Shown here: positions 1 to 8,947 of the stretch, one piece after another
Numbering within the stretch: the stretch's first letter is position 1
Layout: each line of letters opens with the position of its first letter
From: Sediminibacterium sp. FEMGT703S
GTDB taxonomy: Bacteria; Bacteroidota; Bacteroidia; Chitinophagales; Chitinophagaceae
DNA: 64,000 bases
Reading direction: 5' to 3'
NCBI GenBank assembly: GCA_002786355.1
Contig: PGCO01000002.1
Location: 186,001-250,000, forward strand
Notes under the pieces: model-generated
Databases searched by the model: none
The model's input: only the letters and a program-made list of their open reading frames with translations
What the model was told of the DNA's origin: nothing
Made by a program: the position numbers and the translations under genes

Positions 1-182
1 CCAACGCCAAACTAAACTACGATACTAAACTAGACCGCATTGTATTTGTAAAACTGATTAGCGAGTCTAATGAACCCAATAAAAAACATACCCTAGTGCC
101 TTATGGTACTGTAGAGGGCTTTAAATGGGAGTTCGGCCGCTGGGTATATATTCCAGAATACGAAGCAGTAGAGCCCGAATAA
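1..182 (+). CDS. C-terminal end of an unknown protein (partial)
   Basis: An open frame enters from the left edge (codons begin at base 3) and ends at a TAA at 180-182, giving about 59 residues ending in PEYEAVEPE. The segment is soluble-looking, with no membrane helix, and contains a VPYGTVEGFKWEFGRW stretch rich in aromatic residues. I do not recognise the family. It points towards lepA, whose stop lies 19 bases further on, so the two genes converge. Without the upstream part no function can be given. Confidence 0.6.
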   Translation, partial: NAKLNYDTKLDRIVFVKLISESNEPNKKHTLVPYGTVEGFKWEFGRWVYIPEYEAVEPE

Positions 183-201
183 CCAGTAAATCCAGCTGGT
201 A

Positions 202-1986
202 TTAATCTAGTTTTAATACAGCCAAGAAAGCTTCCTGTGGAATTTCTACGTTACCAATTTGGCGCATACGTTTCTTTCCCTCTTTCTGCTTTTCTAATAG
301 CTTTCTTTTACGGCTGATATCACCTCCATAACACTTGGCAGTAACGTCTTTACGGATAGCACTAATATTTTCTCTGGCAACTACCTTAGCTCCAATGGCT
401 GCTTGAATAGCAATCTGGAATTGTTGGCGAGGCAATAATTCTTTTAATTTTTCACAGAGTTTTCTGCCAAAATCAGTAGCCCTACCTCTATGAATTAATG
501 CACTCAAGGCGTCCACTTTTTCATTGTTCAAGAGGATATCCATTTTAACGATATCTGCTACCCGATTGTCAATTGGAGTGTAATCAAAAGAAGCGTACCC
601 TCTGGTAGAGCTCTTTAATTTATCATAGAAATCAAATACAATCTCTGTTAAAGGCATTTCGAAAATCAACTCAACCCTGGTAGGCGTTAAATAGCTTTGA
701 TTCAATAAAATACCCCGTTTGCCCAAACAAAGGGTCATGATATTTCCAATATAATCGGGCAATGTAATAATCTGAGCTTTAATAAAAGGTTCTTCAATGC
801 GATCAATTTTAACTTGATCTGGCATTTCAACAGGATTATTGACTAAGATCTTTTCTCCTCTGGTTGTATATGCATTAAAGCTTACGTTCGGTACCGTAGT
901 GATTACCGTTTGATTAAACTCACGCTCTAATCTTTCCTGAATAATTTCCATATGCAAGAGCCCTAAGAATCCACAACGGAAACCAAAGCCCAATGCCTGT
1001 GAGGTTTCTAATTCAAAAGTTAAAGAAGCATCATTCAATTGTAGTTTGTCCATACAATCTCTTAGCTCTTCAAACTCATCGGTGTTCACCGGGAAAATAC
1101 CCGCAAAAACCATTGGTTTAACTTCCTCAAAACCATTGATCATTTCACCTGGATTATTCGCCAATGTAAGGGTATCCCCTACTTTTACTTCCTTGGCGTT
1201 TTTGATACCAGTAATAATATATCCAACATCCCCAGCACTTACTTGGTCTTTGGGCGTCATCGTAAATTTGAGTACCCCTACTTCGTCGGCAATATAATCG
1301 TTACCGGTAGCTACAAATCGTATTTTATCACCCTTTTTCAAAGTACCATTCATTATCCTATAATAAATAATGATTCCTCTGAAACTATTGTAAACACTAT
1401 CAAAAATCAATGCTTGCAATGGAGCATCTACGCTACCTGATGGCGCTGGAATGCGTTCTACAATAGCTTGTAGTATTTCATCAATACCAATTCCAGACTT
1501 TCCGCTAGCCAATAAAATATCTTCTTGCTTGCAGCCAATTAAATCAATAATCTGATCGGTTACTTCCGGAATTTTAGCTCCATCCATATCAATCTTATTA
1601 ATCACAGGAATGATTTCTAAGTCGTTGTCGATGGCTAGGTATAAGTTACTAATCGTTTGTGCTTGAATTCCCTGTGAAGCATCTACCAGTAACAATGCCC
1701 CTTCGCAAGCAGCCAGTGCTCGGCTCACTTCGTAGCTAAAATCTACGTGACCGGGCGTATCAATTAAGTTGAGGGTATATACTTCTCCTTTATGGGTATA
1801 ATTAATTTGAATGGCATGACTCTTAATCGTAATACCCTTCTCGCGTTCCAAATCCATATCGTCTAAGACCTGGTTCATCATATCTCTTTCACCCACCGAT
1901 TTAGTATGTTCTAATAAACGATCGGCCAATGTGCTCTTACCATGATCTATATGCGCGATAATACAAAAGTTCCTAATATGCTTCAT
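202..1986 (-). CDS. lepA: Elongation factor 4 (LepA), ribosome-associated GTPase
   Basis: LepA is a translational GTPase that binds the ribosome and acts on stalled or mistranslocated complexes. The 594 residues match the usual family length of about 600. The G1 loop AHIDHGKST is at residues 11-19, G3 DTPGH at 76-80 and G4 NKID at 130-133, followed by the EF-G-like domains and a basic LepA C-terminal domain ([20 protein letters not shown] region). The start is set by the family-typical [18 protein letters not shown], and a perfect TATCTTTG minus-7 box lies just upstream, so the transcript should have almost no leader. It is divergent from the potassium channel gene. Identification is secure. 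Confidence 0.97.
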   Translation of the reverse strand: MKHIRNFCIIAHIDHGKSTLADRLLEHTKSVGERDMMNQVLDDMDLEREKGITIKSHAIQINYTHKGEVYTLNLIDTPGHVDFSYEVSRALAACEGALLLVDASQGIQAQTISNLYLAIDNDLEIIPVINKIDMDGAKIPEVTDQIIDLIGCKQEDILLASGKSGIGIDEILQAIVERIPAPSGSVDAPLQALIFDSVYNSFRGIIIYYRIMNGTLKKGDKIRFVATGNDYIADEVGVLKFTMTPKDQVSAGDVGYIITGIKNAKEVKVGDTLTLANNPGEMINGFEEVKPMVFAGIFPVNTDEFEELRDCMDKLQLNDASLTFELETSQALGFGFRCGFLGLLHMEIIQERLEREFNQTVITTVPNVSFNAYTTRGEKILVNNPVEMPDQVKIDRIEEPFIKAQIITLPDYIGNIMTLCLGKRGILLNQSYLTPTRVELIFEMPLTEIVFDFYDKLKSSTRGYASFDYTPIDNRVADIVKMDILLNNEKVDALSALIHRGRATDFGRKLCEKLKELLPRQQFQIAIQAAIGAKVVARENISAIRKDVTAKCYGGDISRKRKLLEKQKEGKKRMRQIGNVEIPQEAFLAVLKLD

Positions 1987-1993
1987 AAGGCTG

Positions 1994-2024
1994 CAAAGAT
2001 AGGTTTGTATGAGTTATCTTCAAC
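1994..2024 (-). promoter_or_regulatory. Promoter of lepA
   Basis: On the minus strand GTTG (complement of 2021-2024) is followed, exactly 19 bases after its TTG, by TATCTTTG (complement of 1994-2001). This fits the Bacteroidota primary sigma consensus TTTG-N19-TAnnTTTG with one mismatch in the minus-33 element. The expected transcription start falls at or a few bases before the lepA ATG at 1986. It shares two bases with the opposing minus-7 box of the channel gene. Confidence 0.7.
2000..2007 (+). promoter_or_regulatory. Minus-7 box for the potassium channel gene
   Basis: TAGGTTTG matches TAnnTTTG exactly and lies 33 bases before the preferred ATG at 2041. I found no clear TTTG at the expected minus-33 position. 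Bases 2000-2001 are shared with the lepA minus-7 box on the other strand, so the two polymerases could not occupy both sites together. Confidence 0.5.
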
Positions 2025-2040
2025 TAAGAATACACACAAG

Positions 2041-3006
2041 ATGTTATTGAAAAAGTTAAACAAACAGGCAAAAACGAATGAGGAAACAGGCTTAGGTACC
2101 AATACCTCCCTTATTGGAGGTCGTTTTTTCAAGCAGAACGGGATGCCCAACATTGATTTAAAAGGCTTACCCATCTGGAGAAGATTGAATATATACCATG
2201 CGTTGTTATCTATGCCCATTTGGAAGTTTTTAGGTTCAATTCTACTTTTTTTTGTTTTGATTAATTTGGTTTTTGCCAGCTTATATATTTGGATTGGTAT
2301 TGACCATTTAGGAGGAATGGTTGTTGAATCGGAAGCAGATAAATGGGGAGAAGCTTTTTTCTTCAGTGCCCAAACATTTACAACAGTTGGATATGGACGA
2401 ATTAATCCCATTGGATTTGCTGCCAGCTTAACTGCTTCACTAGAGGCATTGATTGGCTTGATGAGTTTTGCATTGGCTACTGGTTTATTATATGGAAGAT
2501 TTGCAAGGCCAAGGGCATTTATTAAATACAGTAAAAACGCTTTATTTGCGCCATATAAAGATGGTGTAGCATTGATGTATAGAATGGTTCCCTATACCAA
2601 AAACTATTTAGTAAATGTTGAAGTAAAAATCACATTGGCTTTAAGGGTTGAAGACGAAGGGCAATTAAAAAATAAATTTTTTGATTTACCCTTAGAAATT
2701 GCCAAAGCAAATACATTAACCGCCAATTGGACTTTAGTACATGTGATTAATGAAAAAAGTCCCTTATTTAATTTTACCCAATCAGATATTGATGCTGCAC
2801 ATGCTGAAATGTTGGTATTTGTTCAAGGCTTTGATGAAAGTTTTTCTAATACAGTTATATCTAGGGCATCATATAGTTTTGAAGATTTTATTTACGGCGC
2901 TAAATTTGTTCCTATGTTTCATCCCAATGAAGACAATACTAGCACCATTTTGCATATTGAAAAATTAGATGAATATACAGTTGCAGAACTGCCAATTAAA
3001 CTGTAA
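2041..3006 (+). CDS. Inward-rectifier (Kir-type) potassium channel
   Basis: This is a bacterial Kir-family K+ channel of 321 residues. Two transmembrane helices (about residues 60-84 and 130-152) flank a pore loop with the selectivity filter TTVGYG at about residues 114-119. The rest is the cytoplasmic immunoglobulin-like Kir domain, which gates the pore in this family, containing ARPRAFIKYSKNA and an FLxxYxxG-like middle. An in-frame start at 1942 exists but would run into lepA; ATG 2041 lies downstream of a minus-7 box and is preferred. The stop is 3 bases before sua5, so the two are probably co-transcribed. The family call is firm; the gating ligand is unknown. Confidence 0.9.
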   Translation: MLLKKLNKQAKTNEETGLGTNTSLIGGRFFKQNGMPNIDLKGLPIWRRLNIYHALLSMPIWKFLGSILLFFVLINLVFASLYIWIGIDHLGGMVVESEADKWGEAFFFSAQTFTTVGYGRINPIGFAASLTASLEALIGLMSFALATGLLYGRFARPRAFIKYSKNALFAPYKDGVALMYRMVPYTKNYLVNVEVKITLALRVEDEGQLKNKFFDLPLEIAKANTLTANWTLVHVINEKSPLFNFTQSDIDAAHAEMLVFVQGFDESFSNTVISRASYSFEDFIYGAKFVPMFHPNEDNTSTILHIEKLDEYTVAELPIKL

Positions 3007-3009
3007 GCA

Positions 3010-3996
3010 ATGAAGACGCAAATTGGAGAAGATATCCCTATTGCTGCTGCTTTTTTAAAAGCAGGAGAACTGGTTGCCATACCTACGGAAACGGTTTATG
3101 GATTGGCCGGAAATGCACTGTCAGAAGAGAGTGTAGCAAAAATTTACGCTGCTAAAAATAGACCCAGCTTTAATCCACTTATATTACATATAGCCAACAT
3201 TGCTCAAATAGAGCAGTATGCTTTTGTAGATGATATCAGCTTAACATTGGCCCAATATTTTATGCCTGGTCCGCTTACTTTATTGTTGCCAAAAAAGCCA
3301 ACTGTTCCAGATATTACCACGGCAGGCAGTAATAAAGTAGCAATTAGAATTCCTAATCAACCACTAACTTTAGCGCTATTAGCACAACTTGATTTTCCAT
3401 TGGCAGCTCCCAGTGCGAACCCTTCAGGCTATATTAGTCCTACCAATGCACACCATGTAATGGAAGGTTTGCAAGGAAAAATTCCCTATATATTAGATGG
3501 AGGTAACACCACGGTGGGATTGGAATCAACTATTTGCGAAGTGGCCGACAAAGTCATTATTTTACACAGAGCGGGCAGTATAACCGCAGCAGAACTTTCA
3601 GCAGTTAGCGGTATGGAAGTTATCAATGCAGCAGCCTATCATGCACCCGTTATATCTGACCATAGCACTGATACTCCGGCAACACCAGGCCAATTGAAAA
3701 GCCATTATGCACCCCATACCCCTTTGTATATGGGCAATATTGCAGAACTAATTGAATCACATGCTGGCAAAAAAATAGCGGTCATCAGTTTTGATAACCG
3801 CTACGAAAATGTTGACAATTTTATATTGGCACCCGACCATCAATTAACGACTGCAGCCAGTAAACTTTTTGCAACCCTAAGAGAAATAGACAATTGCCAC
3901 TACGATGTAATTCTATCAGAGCAATTTCCCAATGAAGGTATCGGTATTGCCATCAACGACCGAATCAGCAGAGCACAGTTTATTTTAAAGCATTAA
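3010..3996 (+). CDS. L-threonylcarbamoyladenylate synthase (Sua5 type)
   Basis: Makes threonylcarbamoyl-AMP from threonine, bicarbonate and ATP, the first step of the t6A37 modification of ANN-decoding tRNAs. The YrdC fold spans about residues 10-190, with PTETVYGLAG, the KNRP nucleotide-binding motif at about 49-52, and SANPSG. A Sua5-specific C-terminal domain follows a linker containing the conserved TPGQLKSHYAPHTP. At 328 residues it is the long Sua5 form rather than the short TsaC. It starts 3 bases after the channel gene, and its last 17 bases overlap the convergent tpiA end. Confidence 0.94.
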   Translation: MKTQIGEDIPIAAAFLKAGELVAIPTETVYGLAGNALSEESVAKIYAAKNRPSFNPLILHIANIAQIEQYAFVDDISLTLAQYFMPGPLTLLLPKKPTVPDITTAGSNKVAIRIPNQPLTLALLAQLDFPLAAPSANPSGYISPTNAHHVMEGLQGKIPYILDGGNTTVGLESTICEVADKVIILHRAGSITAAELSAVSGMEVINAAAYHAPVISDHSTDTPATPGQLKSHYAPHTPLYMGNIAELIESHAGKKIAVISFDNRYENVDNFILAPDHQLTTAASKLFATLREIDNCHYDVILSEQFPNEGIGIAINDRISRAQFILKH

Positions 3997-4741
3997 TAAT
4001 TGCTGCAAACTCATCTGCAATTAATGATGCCCCTCCTACTAATCCGCCATCTACATCGGTTTGAGAAAAGAGCTCTACCGCATTGTTTGCTTTTACACTG
4101 CCTCCATATAAAATAGAAATTTGGTCAGCAGTTTCTTTTCCATAAACATGTGCTAATTCAGCACGAATAAAAGCATGCATTTCCTGAGCTTGATCACTGC
4201 TGGCTGTTTTGCCTGTACCGATTGCCCAGATTGGTTCGTATGCAATCACTACATTCACTAATTGTGCGGATGTTAAATGAAACAAAGACTCTTTCAATTG
4301 TGCTGCTACATAAGCATTCTGTGTGCCTTCCTCTCTTATTTGTAAAGGTTCTCCACAACAAAAAATTGGGGTGATTTGATGGCTTAAACAGATATCAATT
4401 TTTTCTGCTAAAAACTGATTGCTTTCATTAAAATATTCTCTTCTTTCAGAGTGACCTAATACGACATATTTTACGCCGATAGAGTTGAGCATCTCAACAG
4501 AAATTTCACCTGTGTATGCACCGCTTTTTTTACTGTAACAGTTTTGGGCAGCAACTGCTACCCTATTCTTATTACCCAATTTTTCTTGTGCCATCATTAA
4601 ATACGGAGCAGGTACTGCAAATATGGCTAATTGATTTTCATTTAATTCGTGGGGCTTACTCAATAAATCATTGATTAATTGTTCTCCTTGTTGTACAGTC
4701 AAATTCATTTTCCAATTGGCTGCGGCTATTTGTTTTCTCAT
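3980..4741 (-). CDS. tpiA: Triosephosphate isomerase
   Basis: Interconverts dihydroxyacetone phosphate and glyceraldehyde-3-phosphate in glycolysis. All catalytic residues are visible: Lys11 in ANWKMN, His97 in GHSERR and Glu169 in AYEPIWAIGTGK, with the phosphate-binding YGGSVKANN and GGLVGGASL near the end. The 253 residues are the standard size. Its ATG overlaps the stop of the upstream GlmU-like gene in an ATGA arrangement, which implies translational coupling. It converges on sua5 with a 17-base overlap and no terminator is visible. Confidence 0.97.
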   Translation of the reverse strand: MRKQIAAANWKMNLTVQQGEQLINDLLSKPHELNENQLAIFAVPAPYLMMAQEKLGNKNRVAVAAQNCYSKKSGAYTGEISVEMLNSIGVKYVVLGHSERREYFNESNQFLAEKIDICLSHQITPIFCCGEPLQIREEGTQNAYVAAQLKESLFHLTSAQLVNVVIAYEPIWAIGTGKTASSDQAQEMHAFIRAELAHVYGKETADQISILYGGSVKANNAVELFSQTDVDGGLVGGASLIADEFAAIINALK

Positions 4742-5928
4742 AAATGCTTGTTATTAGTGAATATGTTTTGAAGTATGTTTTTTTCTGTTGTTGAAAGTTC
4801 CATCCCTTTTAACCCTTTCCAATTATTGATATCATTAATGGCTGAATTTAAATCGTATTGTTTGCCTTTTACGCCAAAACTAAAATGCGGAATATTATTG
4901 TGTAATAAACCCTCTCCAAACACATTGCAACTCACCCCAATCATGGATCCTGTATTTAAACTGGAATTAATGGCCACTCTTGAATAGTCGCCCATGATGA
5001 CTCCACATTTTTGTCCAACAGCTACATAATCATTTAGCCCCATGCTGAATATTTTTATAGTACCTGCTGAGTTCTTAAGATTACTATTACTGCTACCAGC
5101 ACCTAAATTACACCATTCCCCAATTACAGCATCTCCTAAATATCCATCATGTGCTTTATTGGAATAGCCCATCATTACCGCATTTTTTATTTCTCCTCCA
5201 CCCATACAATAAGGTCCCAATGAAGTGCCCCCATAAATTCGACTATTCATTTTAATGACCGAATTATATCCAATGGCAAATGGTCCTCTAATGCAAGAGC
5301 CTTCCATGATTTCTGCTTTGCGGCCAATATAAATTGGTCCTGTTGTGGCATTTAATGTACAGAACTGCAGTTTAGCTCCTTCCTCAATAAAAATTTGATT
5401 CTCACCAATAGTATTAACCGATGAGGGTATGGGCTGAGAGGTTCTATTAGCGGTAACTAATTCATAATCGCTTCTGATAATAGCGTCATTCATTTGCATG
5501 ATTTCCCAGGGGAATCGCAAACGAGTAATCCCTTCAACTTTATTGGCTTGGGAAAAAAAAGTTGTTGTATCTGAGGGATTAAAATCGCCGAATGAAATAG
5601 CTGATTTACCTGCCACTAAACCAAACTCATCCACTAAACAATCTCCCATTCCCAATTGCTTTATTTGAGCAATCAATAATTGGTTGGGCAAAACAGAAGC
5701 GTCAATCCATAAGGTTTCTTCTGATTTAATGGTTTGGGATGTATCGTTTGGAATGACATATAAGTCCTGCAAATAGGGTGCTGTATGAATAAAAGAAAGC
5801 TCATTGAGCAGCAGCTCCCATCGCTCTTTAACACTTAATAAACCAAAATGAAACTGTGCCACTGCTTTAGTAGTAGAAAGCGGTGCTAAAAGGTTTCTGT
5901 ATGGTGGATCAAATAAAATAACAGCCAT
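4738..5928 (-). CDS. GlmU-like sugar nucleotidyltransferase / left-handed beta-helix protein
   Basis: The family joins a degenerate nucleotidyltransferase-like N-terminus (MAVILFDPPYRNLLAPL) to a hexapeptide-repeat left-handed beta-helix (about residues 170-340), as in GlmU. By family it is expected to act in nucleotide-sugar synthesis such as UDP-GlcNAc formation. The N-terminus lacks the classical GlmU LAAGxGTRM signature, so nucleotidyltransferase activity is not certain. A longer frame starts at 5982, but a TACATTTG minus-7 box ends three bases before ATG 5928, so 5928 is preferred (396 residues). The gene is coupled to tpiA by an ATGA overlap. Confidence 0.82.
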   Translation of the reverse strand: MAVILFDPPYRNLLAPLSTTKAVAQFHFGLLSVKERWELLLNELSFIHTAPYLQDLYVIPNDTSQTIKSEETLWIDASVLPNQLLIAQIKQLGMGDCLVDEFGLVAGKSAISFGDFNPSDTTTFFSQANKVEGITRLRFPWEIMQMNDAIIRSDYELVTANRTSQPIPSSVNTIGENQIFIEEGAKLQFCTLNATTGPIYIGRKAEIMEGSCIRGPFAIGYNSVIKMNSRIYGGTSLGPYCMGGGEIKNAVMMGYSNKAHDGYLGDAVIGEWCNLGAGSSNSNLKNSAGTIKIFSMGLNDYVAVGQKCGVIMGDYSRVAINSSLNTGSMIGVSCNVFGEGLLHNNIPHFSFGVKGKQYDLNSAINDINNWKGLKGMELSTTEKNILQNIFTNNKHL

Positions 5929-5931
5929 ATA

Positions 5932-5939
5932 CAAATGTA
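5932..5939 (-). promoter_or_regulatory. Minus-7 box of the GlmU-like/tpiA pair
   Basis: TACATTTG on the minus strand fits TAnnTTTG exactly and ends three bases before the ATG at 5928. No clear TTTG minus-33 element is present. The position implies a nearly leaderless transcript and argues against the longer start at 5982. Confidence 0.5.
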
Positions 5940-6001
5940 GCCGAAAACCTAATACGGTTTTCTTCGTAACTTGCGCCTTCAAACTTTATAAATTTTCTCT
6001 T

Positions 6002-7633
6002 ATGAGTATTGGTACATTTTCTTACCCTATGCCGGCTAACGAACCGGTTCTTCAATTTGCACCAGGAAGTGCTGAGAAAGCTGCGCTTAAAAAAGCATTG
6101 GCCGAAGCAAAGAAAAAACAGTTAGATATTCCCATGTATATTGGAGGCAAAGCCGTTAGGACAGATAAAAAAACAGCCATTCATCCTCCGCACGAATTGG
6201 CACATGTATTAGGCCATTTTAATGCAGGAGAAGAGAAACATGCTCATCTTGCGATTGCTGCTGCTTTGCAAGCAAAAGAAAAATGGGCTGCAATGAGTTG
6301 GGAAAATAGAGCACATATCTTTTTAAAAGCAGCCGATTTATTGGCTACAAAATACCGTTTTCAAATGTTGGCTGCAACCATGTTGGGCCAAAGTAAAAAT
6401 GCTTTTCAAGCAGAGATTGACAGTACCTGTGAATTAATCGACTTTTTGCGTTTTAACGTTCACTTTTTAAGTGAAATATATAAGCAACAACCTATTTCTG
6501 CTCCAGGCATGCACAACCGTTTAGAGTGGCGTGGATTAGAGGGGTTTGTTTTGGCAGTAACTCCTTTCAACTTTACTGCAATTGGGGGCAACCTTCCTAC
6601 TTCTGCTGCCATGTGTGGCAATGTGGTAGTTTGGAAACCAGCCAATACCCAAATTTATTCTGCACAACTTTTCATGCGCATTTTAAAAGAAGCTGGTTTA
6701 CCTGATGGCGTAATCAACTTGATTTATGTAGATGGTCCTACTATTGGTAAAGTATGTTTCTCGCATAGAGATTTTGCGGGTGTTCATTTCACCGGCTCTA
6801 CAGGTGTATTCAACAATATGTGGAAAGTGATTGGTGAAAATATGGGTATGTATAAATCTTACCCAAGAATTGTTGGAGAAACAGGTGGTAAAGATTTTGT
6901 TGTAGCGCATAAGTCTGCTGATGTGGATGCAGTAGTTACTGCTTTGGCAAGAGGTGCTTTTGAATTCCAAGGACAAAAATGTTCTGCCGCTTCAAGGGCC
7001 TACATACCTAGCAACTTAGCGGATGAAATTTTACGTAAACTAGTAGCTGCCATCAATACCATGAAAATGGGAACAGTGGAAGATTTCACCAATTTTGTGA
7101 ATGCAGTCATTGATGAAAAATCTTATACAAGCATTACCCGTTACATTACTAACGCAAAGAAAAATAAAAAAGTAAAAATCATTGCTGGTGGTAACTTCAG
7201 CAAAACCAAAGGATACTTTATTGAACCTACGGTGATTGTAACCAAGGATCCTAAATCGGTTACCATGTGCGAAGAAATTTTTGGGCCAGTGTTAACTATT
7301 TATGTTTACCCCGCTGAACAGTTTGAAAAAACACTTAAGTTGGTTGATAGCACTTCTCCTTATGCATTAACTGGAGCCATTCTTTCTCAGGATAGAGCTG
7401 CAGTTGAATTAGCTACTAACGAGTTAAGAAATGCTGCTGGAAACTTTTATATCAATGATAAACCAACAGGTGCTGTAGTAGGTCAACAACCTTTTGGTGG
7501 TGCAAGGGCTTCTGGCACCAATGATAAAGCGGGTAGTGCTTTGAACCTTTATAGATGGTTAAGCGCTCGTACCATTAAGGAGACTTATAATCCCCCTGTA
7601 CATTATGGATATCCATTTTTGCAAGAAGCTTAA
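6002..7633 (+). CDS. pruA: 1-Pyrroline-5-carboxylate dehydrogenase
   Basis: Oxidises glutamate semialdehyde (in equilibrium with pyrroline-5-carboxylate) to glutamate with NAD+, the second step of proline degradation. This is a stand-alone 543-residue aldehyde dehydrogenase of the eukaryote-like P5CDH type rather than a PutA fusion. Glu293 lies in the GETGGKD motif and the catalytic Cys327 in FQGQKCSAASR; TPFNFTAIGGNLP and FTGSTGVF mark the cofactor-binding half. It ends just before a strong bidirectional terminator. No proline dehydrogenase gene is present in this window. Confidence 0.95.
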   Translation: MSIGTFSYPMPANEPVLQFAPGSAEKAALKKALAEAKKKQLDIPMYIGGKAVRTDKKTAIHPPHELAHVLGHFNAGEEKHAHLAIAAALQAKEKWAAMSWENRAHIFLKAADLLATKYRFQMLAATMLGQSKNAFQAEIDSTCELIDFLRFNVHFLSEIYKQQPISAPGMHNRLEWRGLEGFVLAVTPFNFTAIGGNLPTSAAMCGNVVVWKPANTQIYSAQLFMRILKEAGLPDGVINLIYVDGPTIGKVCFSHRDFAGVHFTGSTGVFNNMWKVIGENMGMYKSYPRIVGETGGKDFVVAHKSADVDAVVTALARGAFEFQGQKCSAASRAYIPSNLADEILRKLVAAINTMKMGTVEDFTNFVNAVIDEKSYTSITRYITNAKKNKKVKIIAGGNFSKTKGYFIEPTVIVTKDPKSVTMCEEIFGPVLTIYVYPAEQFEKTLKLVDSTSPYALTGAILSQDRAAVELATNELRNAAGNFYINDKPTGAVVGQQPFGGARASGTNDKAGSALNLYRWLSARTIKETYNPPVHYGYPFLQEA

Positions 7634-7638
7634 ATAAC

Positions 7639-7672
7639 AAAAAAAGTCCCGAAATCATTCGGGACTTTTTTT
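7639..7672. terminator. Bidirectional intrinsic terminator between pruA and the fasciclin gene
   Basis: A perfect 9-bp stem AGTCCCGAA (7645-7653) / TTCGGGACT (7658-7666) with a 4-base ATCA loop is bordered by an A-run on the left and a T-run on the right. It therefore serves the converging transcripts of pruA (plus) and the fasciclin gene (minus). Confidence 0.92.
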
Positions 7673-7693
7673 ATACTTACTCATTAATCGAAA

Positions 7694-8206
7694 TTACTTA
7701 GGTAATACTACAGTGTCAATTACGTGTACAACACCATTACCCGCTTTTAAATCTGCAGCAACTACAGTAGCAACACCACCATTTTCATCGGTTAATGTTA
7801 CTTTACCATCTTTTAAAGTAACAGTCAATGAATTTCCTGCAACTGTTTTTACAACCACTTTACCTTTACCATCTTTGATGGCTTTGATTACTGCAGCAGC
7901 ATCTAAATTTCCTACAACAACGTGGTAGGTTAATACTTTAACTAAAGTTGCTTTATTTTCTGGCTTTAATAAATTAGCAACAGTACCTGCTGGTAATTTA
8001 TCAAATGCTGCATTCACTGGAGCAAATACAGTGAAAGGTCCAGCACTTTGTAAAGTTCCAACCAAATCAGCCGCTTTAACTGCAGCTACCAAAGTAGAAT
8101 GGTCTTTAGAACCAACTGCAATATCCACTACTGTTTTCTGTGCAGCTACGGTACCAAATAATCCCAATACTGCAACCAATGTCAATGATAAAATGCGCAT
8201 TTTCAT
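7694..8206 (-). CDS. Secreted fasciclin (FAS1) domain protein
   Basis: A small exported protein of 170 residues: a signal peptide (MKMRILSLTLVAVLGLFG to about residue 22, ending VAAQ) followed by one FAS1 domain. The FAS1 landmarks GPFTVFAPVNAAFDKLP, LTYHVVVG and the closing NGVVHVIDTVVLPK are all present. FAS1 domains mediate adhesion or surface interactions; the ligand here is unknown. A longer frame extends to 8263, but the signal peptide sets the start at 8206 (or 8200). It stands alone, ending at the shared terminator with pruA. Confidence 0.9.
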   Translation of the reverse strand: MKMRILSLTLVAVLGLFGTVAAQKTVVDIAVGSKDHSTLVAAVKAADLVGTLQSAGPFTVFAPVNAAFDKLPAGTVANLLKPENKATLVKVLTYHVVVGNLDAAAVIKAIKDGKGKVVVKTVAGNSLTVTLKDGKVTLTDENGGVATVVAADLKAGNGVVHVIDTVVLPK

Positions 8207-8321
8207 AAATATTTTGTTTAATTTTTTATATATAACTCCTAAACAAGAAAAAGGTTCATGCAATGGCTCATATTTAAGGATGAACGGTAGCCATGTTGAG
8301 TCATTTGAGTAGTAAAATTAG

Positions 8322-8341
8322 TTTTGATTGAACAATCAAAA
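8322..8341. repeat. Perfect 9-bp inverted repeat in a divergent intergenic region
   Basis: TTTTGATTG (8322-8330), spacer AA, CAATCAAAA (8333-8341). It lies between the divergent fasciclin and 158-residue protein genes. The symmetry and short spacer suggest a dimeric regulator site rather than a terminator, since there is no GC-rich stem or T-run. The function is inferred only. Confidence 0.4.
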
Positions 8342-8423
8342 TGAGCCAAAAAATAGGTTAATAAATTAGTGCTCAAATCAACTTTTTGATATTTATCCTT
8401 GTTAATTAAAAAAAAGTAAAAAG

Positions 8424-8900
8424 ATGGCATATCCAAACCTAGTGCTTGTAGATGTATTAAGACAAACTGCCAAAAATTTAAAGGAAGGTGCACATTATGC
8501 ATGGGGTAATCATGGTTCTTGTAACTGTGGTAACTTATTGCAAGTGGTTGCCAATGTGAGTAAAGAAGAGATTTTGACTTATGCGCACACTGGTTTTGGT
8601 GAATGGACTGAACTAGCAGAAGAATATTGCCCTGTTAGCAATACCCCTGTTAATTTAATGATTAAAAAGTTAACAGATATAGGGCTCACTCCCTCAGACA
8701 TCCATCATTTGGAATATCTTGATGATAAATCGGTTTTAGAAAAACTGCCTGGTGGATTTAAATGGCTAAAGCGAAATCTAAGAGAAGATGTTATTCTATA
8801 TTTTTCCACTTTCGCGGATATTTTAGAGGAAAACTACCTAAATAATATCAGTATACCTTACCCTCCGAAAGAAGTATTAGAACGGGAGTACGCTGGGTAG
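8424..8900 (+). CDS. Conserved protein of unknown function upstream of pdhA
   Basis: 158 residues with no signal peptide or membrane helix, so probably cytoplasmic. A small cluster HGSCNCGNLLQ near residue 30, with CNC and a nearby His, could bind a metal, and a further Cys occurs in EEYCPVSN. The C-terminal half has WLKRNLREDVILYFSTFADILEEN. I do not recognise a family with known function. It precedes pdhA by 47 bases, but pdhA has its own minus-7 box, so an operon is not certain. A near-match minus-7 box (TATCCTTG, 8394-8401) lies 22 bases before its ATG. Confidence 0.8.
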   Translation: MAYPNLVLVDVLRQTAKNLKEGAHYAWGNHGSCNCGNLLQVVANVSKEEILTYAHTGFGEWTELAEEYCPVSNTPVNLMIKKLTDIGLTPSDIHHLEYLDDKSVLEKLPGGFKWLKRNLREDVILYFSTFADILEENYLNNISIPYPPKEVLEREYAG

Positions 8901-8921
8901 GGAACTATCAATGATAACCCC

Positions 8922-8929
8922 TATATTTG
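8922..8929 (+). promoter_or_regulatory. Minus-7 box of pdhA
   Basis: TATATTTG, an exact TAnnTTTG match followed by C as is common in this group, lies 18 bases before the GTG start of pdhA. No clear minus-33 TTTG is visible. It supports the GTG at 8948 as the true start. Confidence 0.55.
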
Positions 8930-8947
8930 CCTTCAAATTTTTGAAAA

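Noticed and set aside
1983..2411. Open frame antisense to the potassium channel gene
   Set aside because: It overlaps the channel's conserved pore region and has no family features; it is a mirror of that coding sequence.
8239..8502. 87-codon minus-strand frame across the fasciclin upstream region
   Set aside because: It crosses the promoter region and the start of the 158-residue gene, has a chance-like composition and no matching start signals.
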